A stretch of DNA of 64,000 bases from Achromobacter agilis (GCF_900496965.1 NZ_UFQB01000012.1:1-64000); one strand, 5' to 3'. Positions 34,597 through 43,917 are shown, counted from the first letter of the stretch. The notes: a model not told the origin generated them from the letters alone. Program-made: numbers and translations.

Positions 34597-35775
34597 CTAG
34601 AGCGCGGCGCCCTTGAGGCGCCGCAGGCGCCATGCGAGCGCCACGCCGCCCAGCCCTGCCGCCGCCACGATAAACGAGGCCGATGCCCAGCCATAGCGGT
34701 CGATGGCGCCGCCCACAGCCAGCGGCCCGATCACCTGCCCCAGGTTGCTGCCCTGCATGACCAGCCCGACGGACGCTGCCGTCAGCCCGGGCCGCGGCGC
34801 CAGCATGGGCGCGGTGCCCAGCAGGGTCGCCGGTATCAGGCCGCCGACCGCCGAGAACAGCACGCACAGCAGGAAGGTAGGCATGGCGGGCAACACGGAA
34901 CGGAAGATGAACAGCGCCACCGCCGCCATCGCCAGGCTGGCGCAGGCGATGAGCGTGGACCGCCGCCAGCCGCGCGCCAGCAGCACGCCCGCGCCCAGAT
35001 TGCCGATCACGTTGGCGGCGCTGGCCATCGCGGTGTACAGGCCGGCCGTGGGCAAAGACAGCCCCAGTTGCTCGGTCAGCAGGACCGGCAGGAAAGTAAA
35101 TAGCGCGAAGAACATCAGGCTGTACAGCGTGAACGACAACGCCAGCAATCCCGGCCCGGGCGCGCCCACGGTGTCCACCGTGTCCTGCCGCAGGCCCCGC
35201 CACGACAGGCTGGCGCCCGCCGGCGTGACCGGCGCCAGCGCCGCCACGCTCACCAGCGCCACGGCCACCGCCCCGCCTGCGCACCACCAATAGGCGCGCC
35301 ATTCGCCGAACGCCTGCGAGGCCAGCATCGCGATGGCCATGCCCGCCGGCATGTAGCAGCTCCACAGCGCGAAGGCGAAGTCCCGATTGGAGGCCGACAC
35401 CATGCGTTGCAAGGCCGCGGGCCCCGCCACCGAGATCATCAGGAAACCCAGCCCCTCGACCACGCGCGAGGCCAGCAGCACGCCATAGGCCGGCGCCATG
35501 GCGCCCATGACCGCGCCCACCGCCGTGGCCGCCAGCCCGGCCAGCAGCATGCGCCGCGCGCCGTAGCGCGTGATGACGCCGCCCGCCGCGATCCCGCCGA
35601 ACATGCCCAGGATGGAAAACACGGCGGCCAGCGCTCCGATGGATGCGAGATCCAGCCCCAGGTCCTTGCGCAACAGCGGCGCGGCAATGATGAGCTTGCC
35701 GACCTGCAGCGCCGCCACCACGCCCGCCCCGACGATCGCCAGCACCGCCCCCCAGCGCGTCCCTTCCTTGCCCAT
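34597..35775 (-). CDS. MFS transporter
   Basis: A 392-residue inner-membrane carrier with about twelve helices. The TM2-TM3 loop has GGVITRYGARRMLLAG, the C-terminal half repeats GAGVLLARGWRRSTLIA, and LLTEQLGLSLPTAGLYTAM resembles the CynX/NarK-like or drug-export groups. GGGGAG precedes ATG 35775; the extra upstream residues in the open frame carry no membrane signal. It diverges from a LysR gene 107 bases away, which probably regulates it. Cargo unknown. Confidence 0.88.
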   Translation of the reverse strand: MGKEGTRWGAVLAIVGAGVVAALQVGKLIIAAPLLRKDLGLDLASIGALAAVFSILGMFGGIAAGGVITRYGARRMLLAGLAATAVGAVMGAMAPAYGVLLASRVVEGLGFLMISVAGPAALQRMVSASNRDFAFALWSCYMPAGMAIAMLASQAFGEWRAYWWCAGGAVAVALVSVAALAPVTPAGASLSWRGLRQDTVDTVGAPGPGLLALSFTLYSLMFFALFTFLPVLLTEQLGLSLPTAGLYTAMASAANVIGNLGAGVLLARGWRRSTLIACASLAMAAVALFIFRSVLPAMPTFLLCVLFSAVGGLIPATLLGTAPMLAPRPGLTAASVGLVMQGSNLGQVIGPLAVGGAIDRYGWASASFIVAAAGLGGVALAWRLRRLKGAAL

Positions 35776-35857
35776 CCTTGTCTCCCCTTGCCTGGAACTT
35801 CGCCAGGATGCCATCGCAGGCCGATCCCGGTAAGTGATAATCTTGTGATTGGACTGA

Positions 35858-35874
35858 TCGATTCAATAGATCGA
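35858..35874. promoter_or_regulatory. Candidate LysR-type operator
   Basis: TCGAT at 35858-35862 and ATCGA at 35870-35874 form an inverted repeat separated by seven bases, in the divergent region between the MFS gene and the LysR gene, eight bases before the LysR ATG. LysR regulators usually bind a T-N11-A dyad of this size. The position is suited to autoregulation. Function inferred. Confidence 0.45.
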
Positions 35875-35882
35875 CTGGCACG

Positions 35883-36791
35883 ATGATAGACGCCCTTACC
35901 CTGGATCAGCTGCGCGTGTTCACCGCCGTGGCCGACACCGGCAGTTTCCGCGCGGCGGCGCGCCGCCTGTCGCGCGTGCAATCAGCCGTCAGCCACGCCA
36001 TCGCCAATGCAGAATCGCAGCTGGGCGTCACGCTGTTCGACAGAAGCGGCCACCGGCCCGTCATGACGCCGCAGGGCGAGGCGCTGCTGGCCAATGCCCG
36101 CGACATCCTGCTGCGCGTGGACGCCATGCGCGCCCGCGCCCAGGGCCTGGGCGAAGGCGTCGAACTGGAGCTGTCCCTGGCGGTAGACACCTTGTTTCCG
36201 ATTGCGGAAATCGGCGCCGCCCTGAACGCCATGCACGCGGCCTATCCATCGGTGGCCGCGCGGGTTTCCGTGCTGCCCCTGGGCGGCCCGATCGACGCCC
36301 TGCTGGCGCGCAGCCACACGCTTGGCGTCATCGCGGGAGAGCATTTCCGCGATCCGCGCATCGCCATGCAGGCGCTGTCTTCCGTGCAGATGGTGGCCGT
36401 CGTCGGCGCCGGGCATGCCCTGGCGCGGCACGCCGCGGCGAATGCGCCGCTGGGTCCGCCAGAGCTTGCCGACCACGTGCAGATCGTGCAGTCGGACCCG
36501 TCCACGCTGACGCAGGGCCGCGACTTCGCGGTGCTGTCGCCGCAAACCTGCCGCGTCAACGGCCAAGACGCCAAGCACGCACTGATCGTTGCGGGCGTGG
36601 GCTGGGGCCGCCTTCCCTTGTGGCAGGTCGAACGCGACCTGGCCGAAGGCCGCCTGCTGCGCCTGCCGACCGACAGCCTGGGCCGCGGCAGCCAGGTGGC
36701 CACCGAGACCTATCTGGCGCACCGCATCGACCAGCCCCTGGGGCCGGCGGCCCGCGTCCTCGCCGCGGCGCTGCGGGCCGCGGCGCGCTAA
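35883..36791 (+). CDS. LysR-family transcriptional regulator
   Basis: A 302-residue regulator. The N-terminal helix-turn-helix (about 5-65; LRVFTAVADTGSFRAAARRL then SRVQSAVSHAIANAESQLGVTLF) is followed by a periplasmic-binding-protein-like effector domain (ALNAMHAAYPSVAARVSVLP and later GAGHALARHA). Divergent from the MFS gene. The last four bases overlap the stop of the convergent DUF169 gene. Confidence 0.92.
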   Translation: MIDALTLDQLRVFTAVADTGSFRAAARRLSRVQSAVSHAIANAESQLGVTLFDRSGHRPVMTPQGEALLANARDILLRVDAMRARAQGLGEGVELELSLAVDTLFPIAEIGAALNAMHAAYPSVAARVSVLPLGGPIDALLARSHTLGVIAGEHFRDPRIAMQALSSVQMVAVVGAGHALARHAAANAPLGPPELADHVQIVQSDPSTLTQGRDFAVLSPQTCRVNGQDAKHALIVAGVGWGRLPLWQVERDLAEGRLLRLPTDSLGRGSQVATETYLAHRIDQPLGPAARVLAAALRAAAR

Positions 36792-37573
36792 GGCTTGGGC
36801 GCCTGCTGCGCGTAGCTCGCGCCCATGCCGGCCCGCACATCGTTCTGGATGCCGTAAGGCGGGATGGGATAGCGCAGCCCGTTGGCCGACAAGGCTTTCA
36901 CACCTTCGATGGCGATGGGCAAATAGCGCGGCGGCAAAGCCATCAGCATTTCCTCGTCCGGCACGCCGCCGTAGCGGCGCTCCGCGAAACAGGGCAAGGA
37001 CAGGCTGGGTTCGCCGGAGGCCAGCGCCCGGCCCCAGGAATCCGCACAGGCGGTTTCACCGACGACGCTCCAGTCGAAGCGCCGGTAGTTTTTCCATTGC
37101 AGGCCGTTGATCAGGATGATCATCTGGCCGGGCGTGGCATAGACCAGGCAGATATCCGGCGGATCGAGCCGGCCCGAGGCCAGAGGCGAAACCACCATGC
37201 CTCGGTATTTGCCTGCCGGCACGCAGGACAGCGCCTCCTGGCGGGCCCGGGCGTCTTCCGGCGTGGCATGCCATACGCCCACGTAGTCCTTGCCGCTCTT
37301 CCAGGCGTCGTCCTGCGGCCCCAGGCCGATCACGGCGCGGCACTGCGCGCCGACCAGGTCGTCGCCCGTGATCCCCACCGTCCAGCCCAGGCGGGCCGCC
37401 ATGCCCACGATCTGGTCGGTGGTGTGGGTGGCCTGCGGACGCCGCAGGCCCTTCACCGCCGCCATGTCTTCTTCGCGTTCGTAGAGTTTCATGCCGATGA
37501 CCGTGGTCTTCAGGCGCAGCAGCTTGTTCAGGTCATCGACCAGCGATGCCCAATTCAGTGTCGTCTCTTCCAT
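36788..37573 (-). CDS. DUF169 family protein
   Basis: A 261-residue protein. It is recognised by the DUF169 pattern: an early VIGMKLYEREEDM, the RPQATHTTDQIVGMAARLG block with one conserved Cys in GAQCRAVIGL, and the later SPLASGRLDPPDICLVYATPGQ segment. Members have conserved cysteines and are proposed to be redox or ligand-binding; function is not established. AAAGGAC precedes ATG 37573, chosen over a longer frame. It converges with the LysR gene. Confidence 0.85.
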   Translation of the reverse strand: MEETTLNWASLVDDLNKLLRLKTTVIGMKLYEREEDMAAVKGLRRPQATHTTDQIVGMAARLGWTVGITGDDLVGAQCRAVIGLGPQDDAWKSGKDYVGVWHATPEDARARQEALSCVPAGKYRGMVVSPLASGRLDPPDICLVYATPGQMIILINGLQWKNYRRFDWSVVGETACADSWGRALASGEPSLSLPCFAERRYGGVPDEEMLMALPPRYLPIAIEGVKALSANGLRYPIPPYGIQNDVRAGMGASYAQQAPKP

Positions 37574-37726
37574 GCCCGTCCTTTGGACTGTTATGCGCGG
37601 ACTTTGCCGCGGTGCCGCGGGCGACCCGCGGGCTGGAACGACTATACCGAATTGGACACCGCCCATAGGCCGATCGACCGTCGCAGCCGCTATCATGGCC
37701 GCAGGCCCAGCCACCGGTACCCGCCC

Positions 37727-38221
37727 ATGCCCCTCCTATCCGCCAGCGTGACCCTGCGCCGCCTGCGCACGGACGACGTGCCCATGATTCTCGCCATGGA
37801 GTCCGATCCTGAAGTCATGCGCCATAGCACGGGCGTCAAGCCCGCCACCGAGGCCCGGCGCCACGAATTGCTGGCCTGGCTGCGCGAACCGCCGACGGAT
37901 ATCGGACATTGGGCCGTGGTCGCGCAGGAACGTGCCGTCGGATGGATCAGCCTCACTCCGCTGGAAGCCACGGGCGGCATCCAACTCGCCTACCGACTCT
38001 GCCGCGATGCCTGGGGCCGCGGCTATGCCAGCGAGGCGGGCCGCCAGCTCTGCGCCCACGCCTGGCGCGCGCTGGACGTGCCCGAACTGGTCGCCGTCGC
38101 CTGGCCACGCAACCTCGGCTCGATCCGGATCCTGGAGAAGCTGGGGTTCGCGTTCAGGGGCATGGAGCGGCACTACCAGCGCGAGACCGCCGTCTACGCG
38201 CTCGCTCGCCCGGGGTCTTGA
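37727..38221 (+). CDS. GNAT-family N-acetyltransferase (RimJ/RimL-like)
   Basis: A 164-residue enzyme: VTLRRLRTDDVPMILAMESD at the start, the acetyl-CoA loop LCRDAWGRGYASEAGRQLCA in the centre and AWPRNLGSIRILEKLGFAFRG as the C-terminal family block. It is short, with no additional domain. The stop lies six bases from the end of the convergent hydrolase gene. Acceptor is unknown. Confidence 0.88.
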   Translation: MPLLSASVTLRRLRTDDVPMILAMESDPEVMRHSTGVKPATEARRHELLAWLREPPTDIGHWAVVAQERAVGWISLTPLEATGGIQLAYRLCRDAWGRGYASEAGRQLCAHAWRALDVPELVAVAWPRNLGSIRILEKLGFAFRGMERHYQRETAVYALARPGS

Positions 38222-38227
38222 ACACGG

Positions 38228-39121
38228 TCAAGCGGCCAGCGCGTCATGGATGCGCCTGGCGACTTCCGGGTCTTCCAGGTATCCCTCGATGCCGTGCCGG
38301 TTGCTGCTGGAATTATCGACGTCGATCTTGTTCTCGATGGCCGGGACGACCCCGAAATGCCGCTCGTCCAGGGAATACAGGGCGACCACGTCGCGGGGAT
38401 CCCGGGCGTTGAACCAGCGGCCCACGCAGTCAGGGTGCCGCACGCCGCCCAGGCGCCCCCGTATCGCCTTGATGCCCAAGGGCGAGCCCAGGGTGATCAG
38501 GGCAGGCACGCGCCAGCCGGCCTCGCTGCCGTCTTTCCCCAACAGCAGGTACGCGACGATGGAACCCAGCGAATGCGCGACCACCACCTTGTCCCGAGGA
38601 CGCTCGAATGCCTGGCGGACGCCGCCATTGATCGCGCCGCGCACATTGGTATTGCGCAAGTAGAGGGAGACATCGCTGGTCAGCAGGCCGATCAGGACGC
38701 CGCTGCCCGGCACGCGCTGGTCGATGGCCCGCAGCACGGCCTGCACCCAGCGCCAGTTCTGCGGTCCGCGCTCGACCGCAAGCGGACCGGCGGCGGGCGG
38801 CAGATGGCGTCGTATCTCATCTTCGCCTATCCCGCAGGCGTCGATGTATTCATTCAATAAGCCCAGCAGCAGGCCCGCGGCGATATCGTCTTCACGGGCG
38901 CCGCGCACGATGATCTTCGCGGCATCCGCTTCGGAAATACCCTCAAGCAGATCCCGCAGCGTGTCGCCATAGTACGGAAAGCGGATCCGCTCCTCGGGGA
39001 TGGGCAGGGTCAGTCCCGCCGCCGCCAAGCCCCTGCCCCAGGCCTCGATCCAGGCGCGCTTGAGCGCCTTCGAATCCTTGTCCTGCTGCGACCGGCCATG
39101 GATCAGCACGAGTTCCTTCAT
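38228..39121 (-). CDS. Alpha/beta-hydrolase, second gene of the caspase operon
   Basis: A 297-residue alpha/beta-hydrolase. LVLIHGR at 4-10 carries the oxyanion HG. The nucleophile elbow is AHSLGS with Ser184. The likely acid is Asp241 or Asp244 (ARDPRDVVAL) and the His is His276 in SSNRHGIEGYLEDPEVAR. The long helical insertion (about 55-130) resembles a lid. Its ATG overlaps the stop of the caspase-like gene (ATGA). Such a coupled pair suggests the protease activates or cooperates with the hydrolase, but that is inference. No signal peptide, so it acts in the cytoplasm. Confidence 0.85.
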   Translation of the reverse strand: MKELVLIHGRSQQDKDSKALKRAWIEAWGRGLAAAGLTLPIPEERIRFPYYGDTLRDLLEGISEADAAKIIVRGAREDDIAAGLLLGLLNEYIDACGIGEDEIRRHLPPAAGPLAVERGPQNWRWVQAVLRAIDQRVPGSGVLIGLLTSDVSLYLRNTNVRGAINGGVRQAFERPRDKVVVAHSLGSIVAYLLLGKDGSEAGWRVPALITLGSPLGIKAIRGRLGGVRHPDCVGRWFNARDPRDVVALYSLDERHFGVVPAIENKIDVDNSSSNRHGIEGYLEDPEVARRIHDALAA

Positions 39122-40977
39122 GCCCTGGGCGCCTCCATCTCGTACACCTCGGCCGGGCCGGACGCCGGTTGCAACCAGGCTTCCAGGATTCGCACCCCTT
39201 CCGGCGTGTAGTGCGTCCACAACGAGCCGGTGTCGTACTGGCGCAGCTCGCGCACCTCCGGCGGCAGCTTGCATCCCAGCGAATCCATCAGCACCCATCC
39301 CGTCGATAGCAAAGGCGCCGCGGGCATGACCCCGGCCCCCGCATAGTCCTCCCGCAGCAGGTCTCGCGACAGCAGTGCCAGGTCGAACAGGCGCACGTCC
39401 AGGCTCCGCCAGAGATAGTCCTGCAAGGCCAGGATGCGGTCGATCTCACCGATCTCGCGGTAGGCGTACGCGGCATGCAGCGCCAGGACGGGATCCAGGA
39501 AGCGGAGTCCTCTCATGCGGGACTCCAGCATCCGCGCGCTGGCCGGCTCGAGCGCGAAGATCCCCTGCCTGGCGGATTCGGCCACGGCCGCGCGCAGCCA
39601 CCGCAGTTCCCGCAGGTCCTCCGCGCCGGCTTGCCCTTCCAGGGGTTCGTAGCGCAGCGTGAAACCGCCCTCGGCGTCGAACTCCACGATGCCCGCGCAT
39701 CTGGGGAAGACGGGCAGCAACGTTCCGGAGCCGTCGCGAAAAATCAGCAAGGCTTGCGCAGGTCTTGAAAGATGGGGGAACTCCCAGGCCGTATACGGTT
39801 CGAGCCTGGCGCCGGGGGCTGGATGGTACACATCGGCGCGCGATCCGATCCTGCCGCCGTAGTCGTGGCACACCACGCGCCGGACCTCGCGGCCGCGCAG
39901 GATGAAGCCCGGCTCGCGCAAGGCGGGCTCCTCGCCGATGGCGCGGCGGATCACGCTGTGGAGCAGGCTGCCGGCCTGGTCCGACAAGGTCCGCGACACC
40001 TGAAGCTCCAGGCCGGCGACATCCGACGGGTGCGTGAGCAGGTAATCGACGAGGCTGCCGACAGGCAGCGGCGGCATCCCGTCTTCCGGCGTGTCGTCAT
40101 CCGGCGTTCCGTCCTCGGGCCGCCCGGCTTCGCCGTCGATCCCCTTGCCGGGTCCCGCCGACCCGGGCCCCGGCGGGCGCTGGCGGGGCAGGCCCTGCGG
40201 CTTCCTGAGATCGAAGCGGGCGATCCAGGCGCGATCGTCCGAGCTGATGCGCGCGTCCGTCTCCTGGCCGACCCGGATGGGCATGCCGCGCCTGAGCAGA
40301 TCCTTCGGCACCAGCGCCATCAACGCGTCGCCCAAGGGCCGCGGCCGGATGAAGCCGTCGACCACCAGATCCGGCTCGCCGCCGCCCAGCGCATCGCAGA
40401 GCACTTCGGTATAGACTGCCTGATAGACCTCGTTCACCCCGGCCAGCGTCGGCAATTCGAGCGCGGGCGCGCCCGGGCGGGTCGCGTAGAAGATATCGAC
40501 CCCGCGCCCGGGGCCGCCGTCGTTGAAGCTTGGAAAGATGCTGGCGCCGTAGATCCGGCTCTGGAGCACGTCTTTGGCGACAGTCCTGCACGCATCCGAG
40601 ATGAGCACCACGTGCGGAATCCTGCCGTACCGCGCCAGGTCGAAGCAAACCTCCAGGTTGACCGCGGCGTTCGGGTCGGTCGGCGCCTCCGACAGGAGCC
40701 AGAACTCGCTGCGGCCCAGCATGCAGCCATGCCCGGAGAAATAGACGATCAGCTGCTCCAGCCCATCCAGATCGATCAGCCGATCGATGGCGCGGTAGAT
40801 CCGCCGCACCGTGACGGGTCGGTCCGCAGCATCCGTGAGCCGGACGATGCGGTCCTCGGGGATGCCCTGTTCCCGTGCCCACGATTCCATGCGGTCCACG
40901 GCGCTTTCAACCGCTTCCAGCCGGCCCAGGTCTCCCTGGGTGCGGCTCACGCCGACAAGCACGATTGCCCGGTCCAT
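39118..40977 (-). CDS. Caspase-family (C14) cysteine protease
   Basis: A 619-residue protein. The p20-like caspase fold covers about 1-200: N-terminal strand MDRAIVLVGVSRT, catalytic His83 in YFSGHGC and catalytic Cys130 in LISDACR, with the third strand FYATRPG at 163-169. An acidic low-complexity linker (about 285-320, PEDGTPDDDTPEDG) leads to a 300-residue C-terminal region without a family I can name, mixed alpha/beta, ending VLMDSLGCKLPPEVRELR and WTHYTPEGVRI. GAGGCAGC precedes ATG 40977; the frame runs on to 41031. Overlaps the alpha/beta-hydrolase gene (ATGA). Confidence 0.88.
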   Translation of the reverse strand: MDRAIVLVGVSRTQGDLGRLEAVESAVDRMESWAREQGIPEDRIVRLTDAADRPVTVRRIYRAIDRLIDLDGLEQLIVYFSGHGCMLGRSEFWLLSEAPTDPNAAVNLEVCFDLARYGRIPHVVLISDACRTVAKDVLQSRIYGASIFPSFNDGGPGRGVDIFYATRPGAPALELPTLAGVNEVYQAVYTEVLCDALGGGEPDLVVDGFIRPRPLGDALMALVPKDLLRRGMPIRVGQETDARISSDDRAWIARFDLRKPQGLPRQRPPGPGSAGPGKGIDGEAGRPEDGTPDDDTPEDGMPPLPVGSLVDYLLTHPSDVAGLELQVSRTLSDQAGSLLHSVIRRAIGEEPALREPGFILRGREVRRVVCHDYGGRIGSRADVYHPAPGARLEPYTAWEFPHLSRPAQALLIFRDGSGTLLPVFPRCAGIVEFDAEGGFTLRYEPLEGQAGAEDLRELRWLRAAVAESARQGIFALEPASARMLESRMRGLRFLDPVLALHAAYAYREIGEIDRILALQDYLWRSLDVRLFDLALLSRDLLREDYAGAGVMPAAPLLSTGWVLMDSLGCKLPPEVRELRQYDTGSLWTHYTPEGVRILEAWLQPASGPAEVYEMEAPRA

Positions 40978-41124
40978 GCTGCCTCGCTTTGGCGCGACGC
41001 CCGCGTCTCTGAGGGTTGGCGGTTCCCGCAAGCCGAACCAGGAAGAAGCTTACGTCCGCGCGCAAGGCCGCCGCAATGATGCATCCGTACTAGGTCCCGA
41101 GACCTGTGAACGGCGGCCTCCGGG

Positions 41125-41142
41125 GCCGGGGCAAGCCCCGGC
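41125..41142. other. Short GC hairpin between the TRAP and caspase operons
   Basis: GCCGGGGC at 41125-41132 and GCCCCGGC at 41135-41142 are complementary, with a two-base spacer and thus a four-base loop after opening one pair. No T-run follows. It lies just past the dctM stop and could weakly end that operon's message. Confidence 0.35.
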
Positions 41143-41154
41143 GCCCGCCCCGCC

Positions 41155-43119
41155 CTAGCGGTACAGCACGGTCGGCAGCCACAGGCCGATCTCGGGGAAC
41201 ACGTAAAGCAGGAAGATCGCGATCAGCTGGATCCCCATGAACGGCATCATGCCCATGAAGATCTGGTTCAGGGTAACGTGCGGCGGCGACACGCCCTTGA
41301 GGTAGAAAGCGGACATCGCCACCGGCGGCGACAGGAACGCCGTCTGCAGGTTCAGGGCCACCAGCAGGCCGAAGAACAGCGGATCGATCCCGAAGGTATT
41401 GAGCAGCGGCACGAAGATCGGCATGAAGATCACGATGATCTCGGTCCATTCCAGCGGCCAGCCCAGCAGGAAGATGATGATTTGCGCCAGCAGCAGGAAC
41501 TGCAGCTGCGACAGCCCCAGCGACAGCACCCATTCCTCGATGATGCGCTGCCCGCCCAGCAGCGCGAAGGCCGCCGAGAAGATCGACGAGCCCACGAACA
41601 GCCAGCACACCATGGCGCTGGTCTTAGCCGTCAGGAAGACCGACTCGCGCAGCACCGGCAGGTTCAGGCGCCGGTATGCCAGGGCCAGCAGCGCGCCGCC
41701 CATAGCGCCCATGGCGGCGGCCTCGCTGGGCGTGGCCAGGCCGAAGGCGATCGACCCCAGCACCGCCGCGATCATCACGGCGAGCGGGAAGAACGAGGAC
41801 ATCAACATCTTGAAGATTTCAAGGCGTGCCCACGTCAACATCGCATAGAAGACCAGCATGGCCATCGCGCATATGCCGGCGAATATCCAGAACCCCATGG
41901 GCGCGGCGAGGCTGTCGCCCGCCTCCGCCGGAGCGCCAGGCGCTGCGGGCGCGGCAGCGCCTGCAGCGGCGGCCGGAGCGGCGGGCGTGCCGGGCGGCTC
42001 GGACAGGCCGCCGGCCGCCGGCGCCTCGTTCGAAGGAGGTTCGGCCAGCTCGCCCGATGGCGGCTCGGCCAGCCCCCCGGAAGGCGGCTCGCTGAGGCCC
42101 GAATCGAAATCCCCCGAGCCCAGCTGCAGTTCCGCGGGGATGTCGTACACCACCTCGGGCCGCGTCGTGGCCTGGTAGACCACGGCCACCAGCAGCACCG
42201 TAACCGCCAGCGGGGCCAACGCCATCGCCATGTAGCGCAACAGGGCGCCGAACGGCACGTCGCGGTTGCGGCGTCCCTTGAACAGGGCCGCCACCATGCC
42301 CGACAGCGCGCGCACGTGGCCTCCTGAGGCCAGCGCGGCGGACTCGGGAGACAAGGGCACCCCCCGTTCCTCCATGGGCAGCGGCGGCGCCATGGAAGGC
42401 CGCACCTTGGCGACAAGGATCACATAGCCCATGTACAGGGCCGCCAGCATGATGCCGGGGAACAGGGCCCCCGCGTACAGCTGCACGACGGACACGCCTG
42501 TCGTCGCCCCGTACACGATCAGCATCACGGACGGCGGCAGCAGAATGCCCAGGCAGCCGCCCGCCGTGATGGAACCGGCGGTCAGCCGCACGCTGTACCC
42601 CGCCTTCAGCATGGCGGGCATGGCCAGCAGGCCCATCAGCGTCACCACCGCGCCCACGATGCCCGTGGCGGTGGCGAAGATCGCGCATGTCGCCAGCGTG
42701 GCCACCGCCAGCGCGCCCGGCACGCGCGCCAGCGCCAGGTGCATGGACCGGAAGAGCTTTTCGATCAGGTTGGCGCGTTCGACCAGATAGCCCATGAACA
42801 CGAAGAGCGGGATCGATATCAGTGAATCGTTCGTCATCGTGGCGTACGTGCGCTGCACCATCAGGTCCAGCGTCTGCCCGATCGATCGTGCTGGATCGGA
42901 ACTCTGCATGTAGTACGCCAGGAACGTGAACAGCACGCCCATGCCCATCAGCGTGAACGCCGTCGGAAAGCCCAGCATGATTGCCACGACGATCAGCGCG
43001 AGCATCAGCAGGCCGATGTGCCCGGTAGTAAGGTTGTCCCAGGGAGTCAGGAACGCAATCATCAGGATCACCAGCCCGATGCACGACAGGCCGAACCACA
43101 ATGCCTTGTGGATTTTCAT
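41155..43119 (-). CDS. dctM: TRAP transporter large permease (DctM) with extra low-complexity insert
   Basis: A 654-residue inner-membrane protein, against about 430 for a standard DctM. The family core is clear: SIPLFVFMGYLVERANL, the TATGIVGAVVTLMGLLAMPAM block, GGCLGILLPPSVMLIVYG, and a C-terminal half with FGLATPSEAAAMGAMGG and NLQTAFLSPPVAMSAFY. Between the halves are about 150 extra residues: an extra membrane helix, then at about 338-405 a soluble insert of repeated EPPSG units and Ala/Pro runs, then another helix. It overlaps dctQ by four bases. Longer DctM proteins exist, but this repeat insert is unusual. Confidence 0.9.
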   Translation of the reverse strand: MKIHKALWFGLSCIGLVILMIAFLTPWDNLTTGHIGLLMLALIVVAIMLGFPTAFTLMGMGVLFTFLAYYMQSSDPARSIGQTLDLMVQRTYATMTNDSLISIPLFVFMGYLVERANLIEKLFRSMHLALARVPGALAVATLATCAIFATATGIVGAVVTLMGLLAMPAMLKAGYSVRLTAGSITAGGCLGILLPPSVMLIVYGATTGVSVVQLYAGALFPGIMLAALYMGYVILVAKVRPSMAPPLPMEERGVPLSPESAALASGGHVRALSGMVAALFKGRRNRDVPFGALLRYMAMALAPLAVTVLLVAVVYQATTRPEVVYDIPAELQLGSGDFDSGLSEPPSGGLAEPPSGELAEPPSNEAPAAGGLSEPPGTPAAPAAAAGAAAPAAPGAPAEAGDSLAAPMGFWIFAGICAMAMLVFYAMLTWARLEIFKMLMSSFFPLAVMIAAVLGSIAFGLATPSEAAAMGAMGGALLALAYRRLNLPVLRESVFLTAKTSAMVCWLFVGSSIFSAAFALLGGQRIIEEWVLSLGLSQLQFLLLAQIIIFLLGWPLEWTEIIVIFMPIFVPLLNTFGIDPLFFGLLVALNLQTAFLSPPVAMSAFYLKGVSPPHVTLNQIFMGMMPFMGIQLIAIFLLYVFPEIGLWLPTVLYR

Positions 43120-43739
43120 TTGCGAGGCTCCCCGGGAGTGACATAGCGGTCCAGACGGGCGATGTCCTCGTCCTTCACATGCACCATTTCCTTCAGCTTG
43201 TCGACGTCCACTTCCTCGACGTCCTCTTCACGCGACGCCCAGGCGCCGCGCCGCAGGCACAGCAGGCAGCGCATCACTTCCGCCACGCCCTGCACCAGCA
43301 GGACCGCGCCCGCTATCGGGATGAAGGCCTTGAAGGGATAGATGGGCGGCCCATCGGCCATCAGCGAGGAATGCTCGCGGATGGCGATGGAATAGCCGGC
43401 GTAGTACCAGCCCGCCCAGACCAGCGCGATCACGCCGGGAAAGAAAAACACGATATAGAGCGTCAGGTCCAGCCCCGCCTGCACGCGCGGCGGCAGGAAT
43501 CCGTACAGGATGTCCCCGCGCACGTGGCCGTTCTTGGCCAGGGTGTACGCGCCAGCCATCATGAAGAGGATGCCGTAATACATCATCTGCAGGTCGAACG
43601 CCCACGCGCTGGGCTGGTTCAACAGGTAGCGCGCGGCGACCTCCCAGCACACGTGCAAGGTCAGGATGACGATCAACCAGGCAAAGGCCTGCCCGACAAA
43701 AGTAGAGATACGGTCTATGAAACGTATGATTCGGATCAT
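43116..43739 (-). CDS. dctQ: TRAP transporter small permease (DctQ)
   Basis: A 207-residue inner-membrane protein with four helices. FIDRISTFVGQAFAWLIVILTLHVCWEVAARY at the start (read in parts) and the central AKNGHVRGDILY are DctQ hallmarks, and WAGWYYAGYSI follows. A C-terminal acidic cytoplasmic tail (EEDVEEVDVDKLKE) is longer than usual. It overlaps dctM by four bases. It helps the DctM channel take up substrate delivered by DctP. Confidence 0.88.
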   Translation of the reverse strand: MIRIIRFIDRISTFVGQAFAWLIVILTLHVCWEVAARYLLNQPSAWAFDLQMMYYGILFMMAGAYTLAKNGHVRGDILYGFLPPRVQAGLDLTLYIVFFFPGVIALVWAGWYYAGYSIAIREHSSLMADGPPIYPFKAFIPIAGAVLLVQGVAEVMRCLLCLRRGAWASREEDVEEVDVDKLKEMVHVKDEDIARLDRYVTPGEPRK

Positions 43740-43917
43740 CTGACGTCCTGGTCAAGGCGCACGGCGCCGCAGCGCGCCGATGGACGGCGCGCTGCGTGGG
43801 AGACAGGTGTGTCAGTCTTTCGAGGCACGTGACACCCGAAGCCCATCAAGCAGACGTTCTCTGCGCAACAGGATTGCTCCGCCCAATCAAGATGCTCTAC
43901 CCAATCCAGGGCACCAC

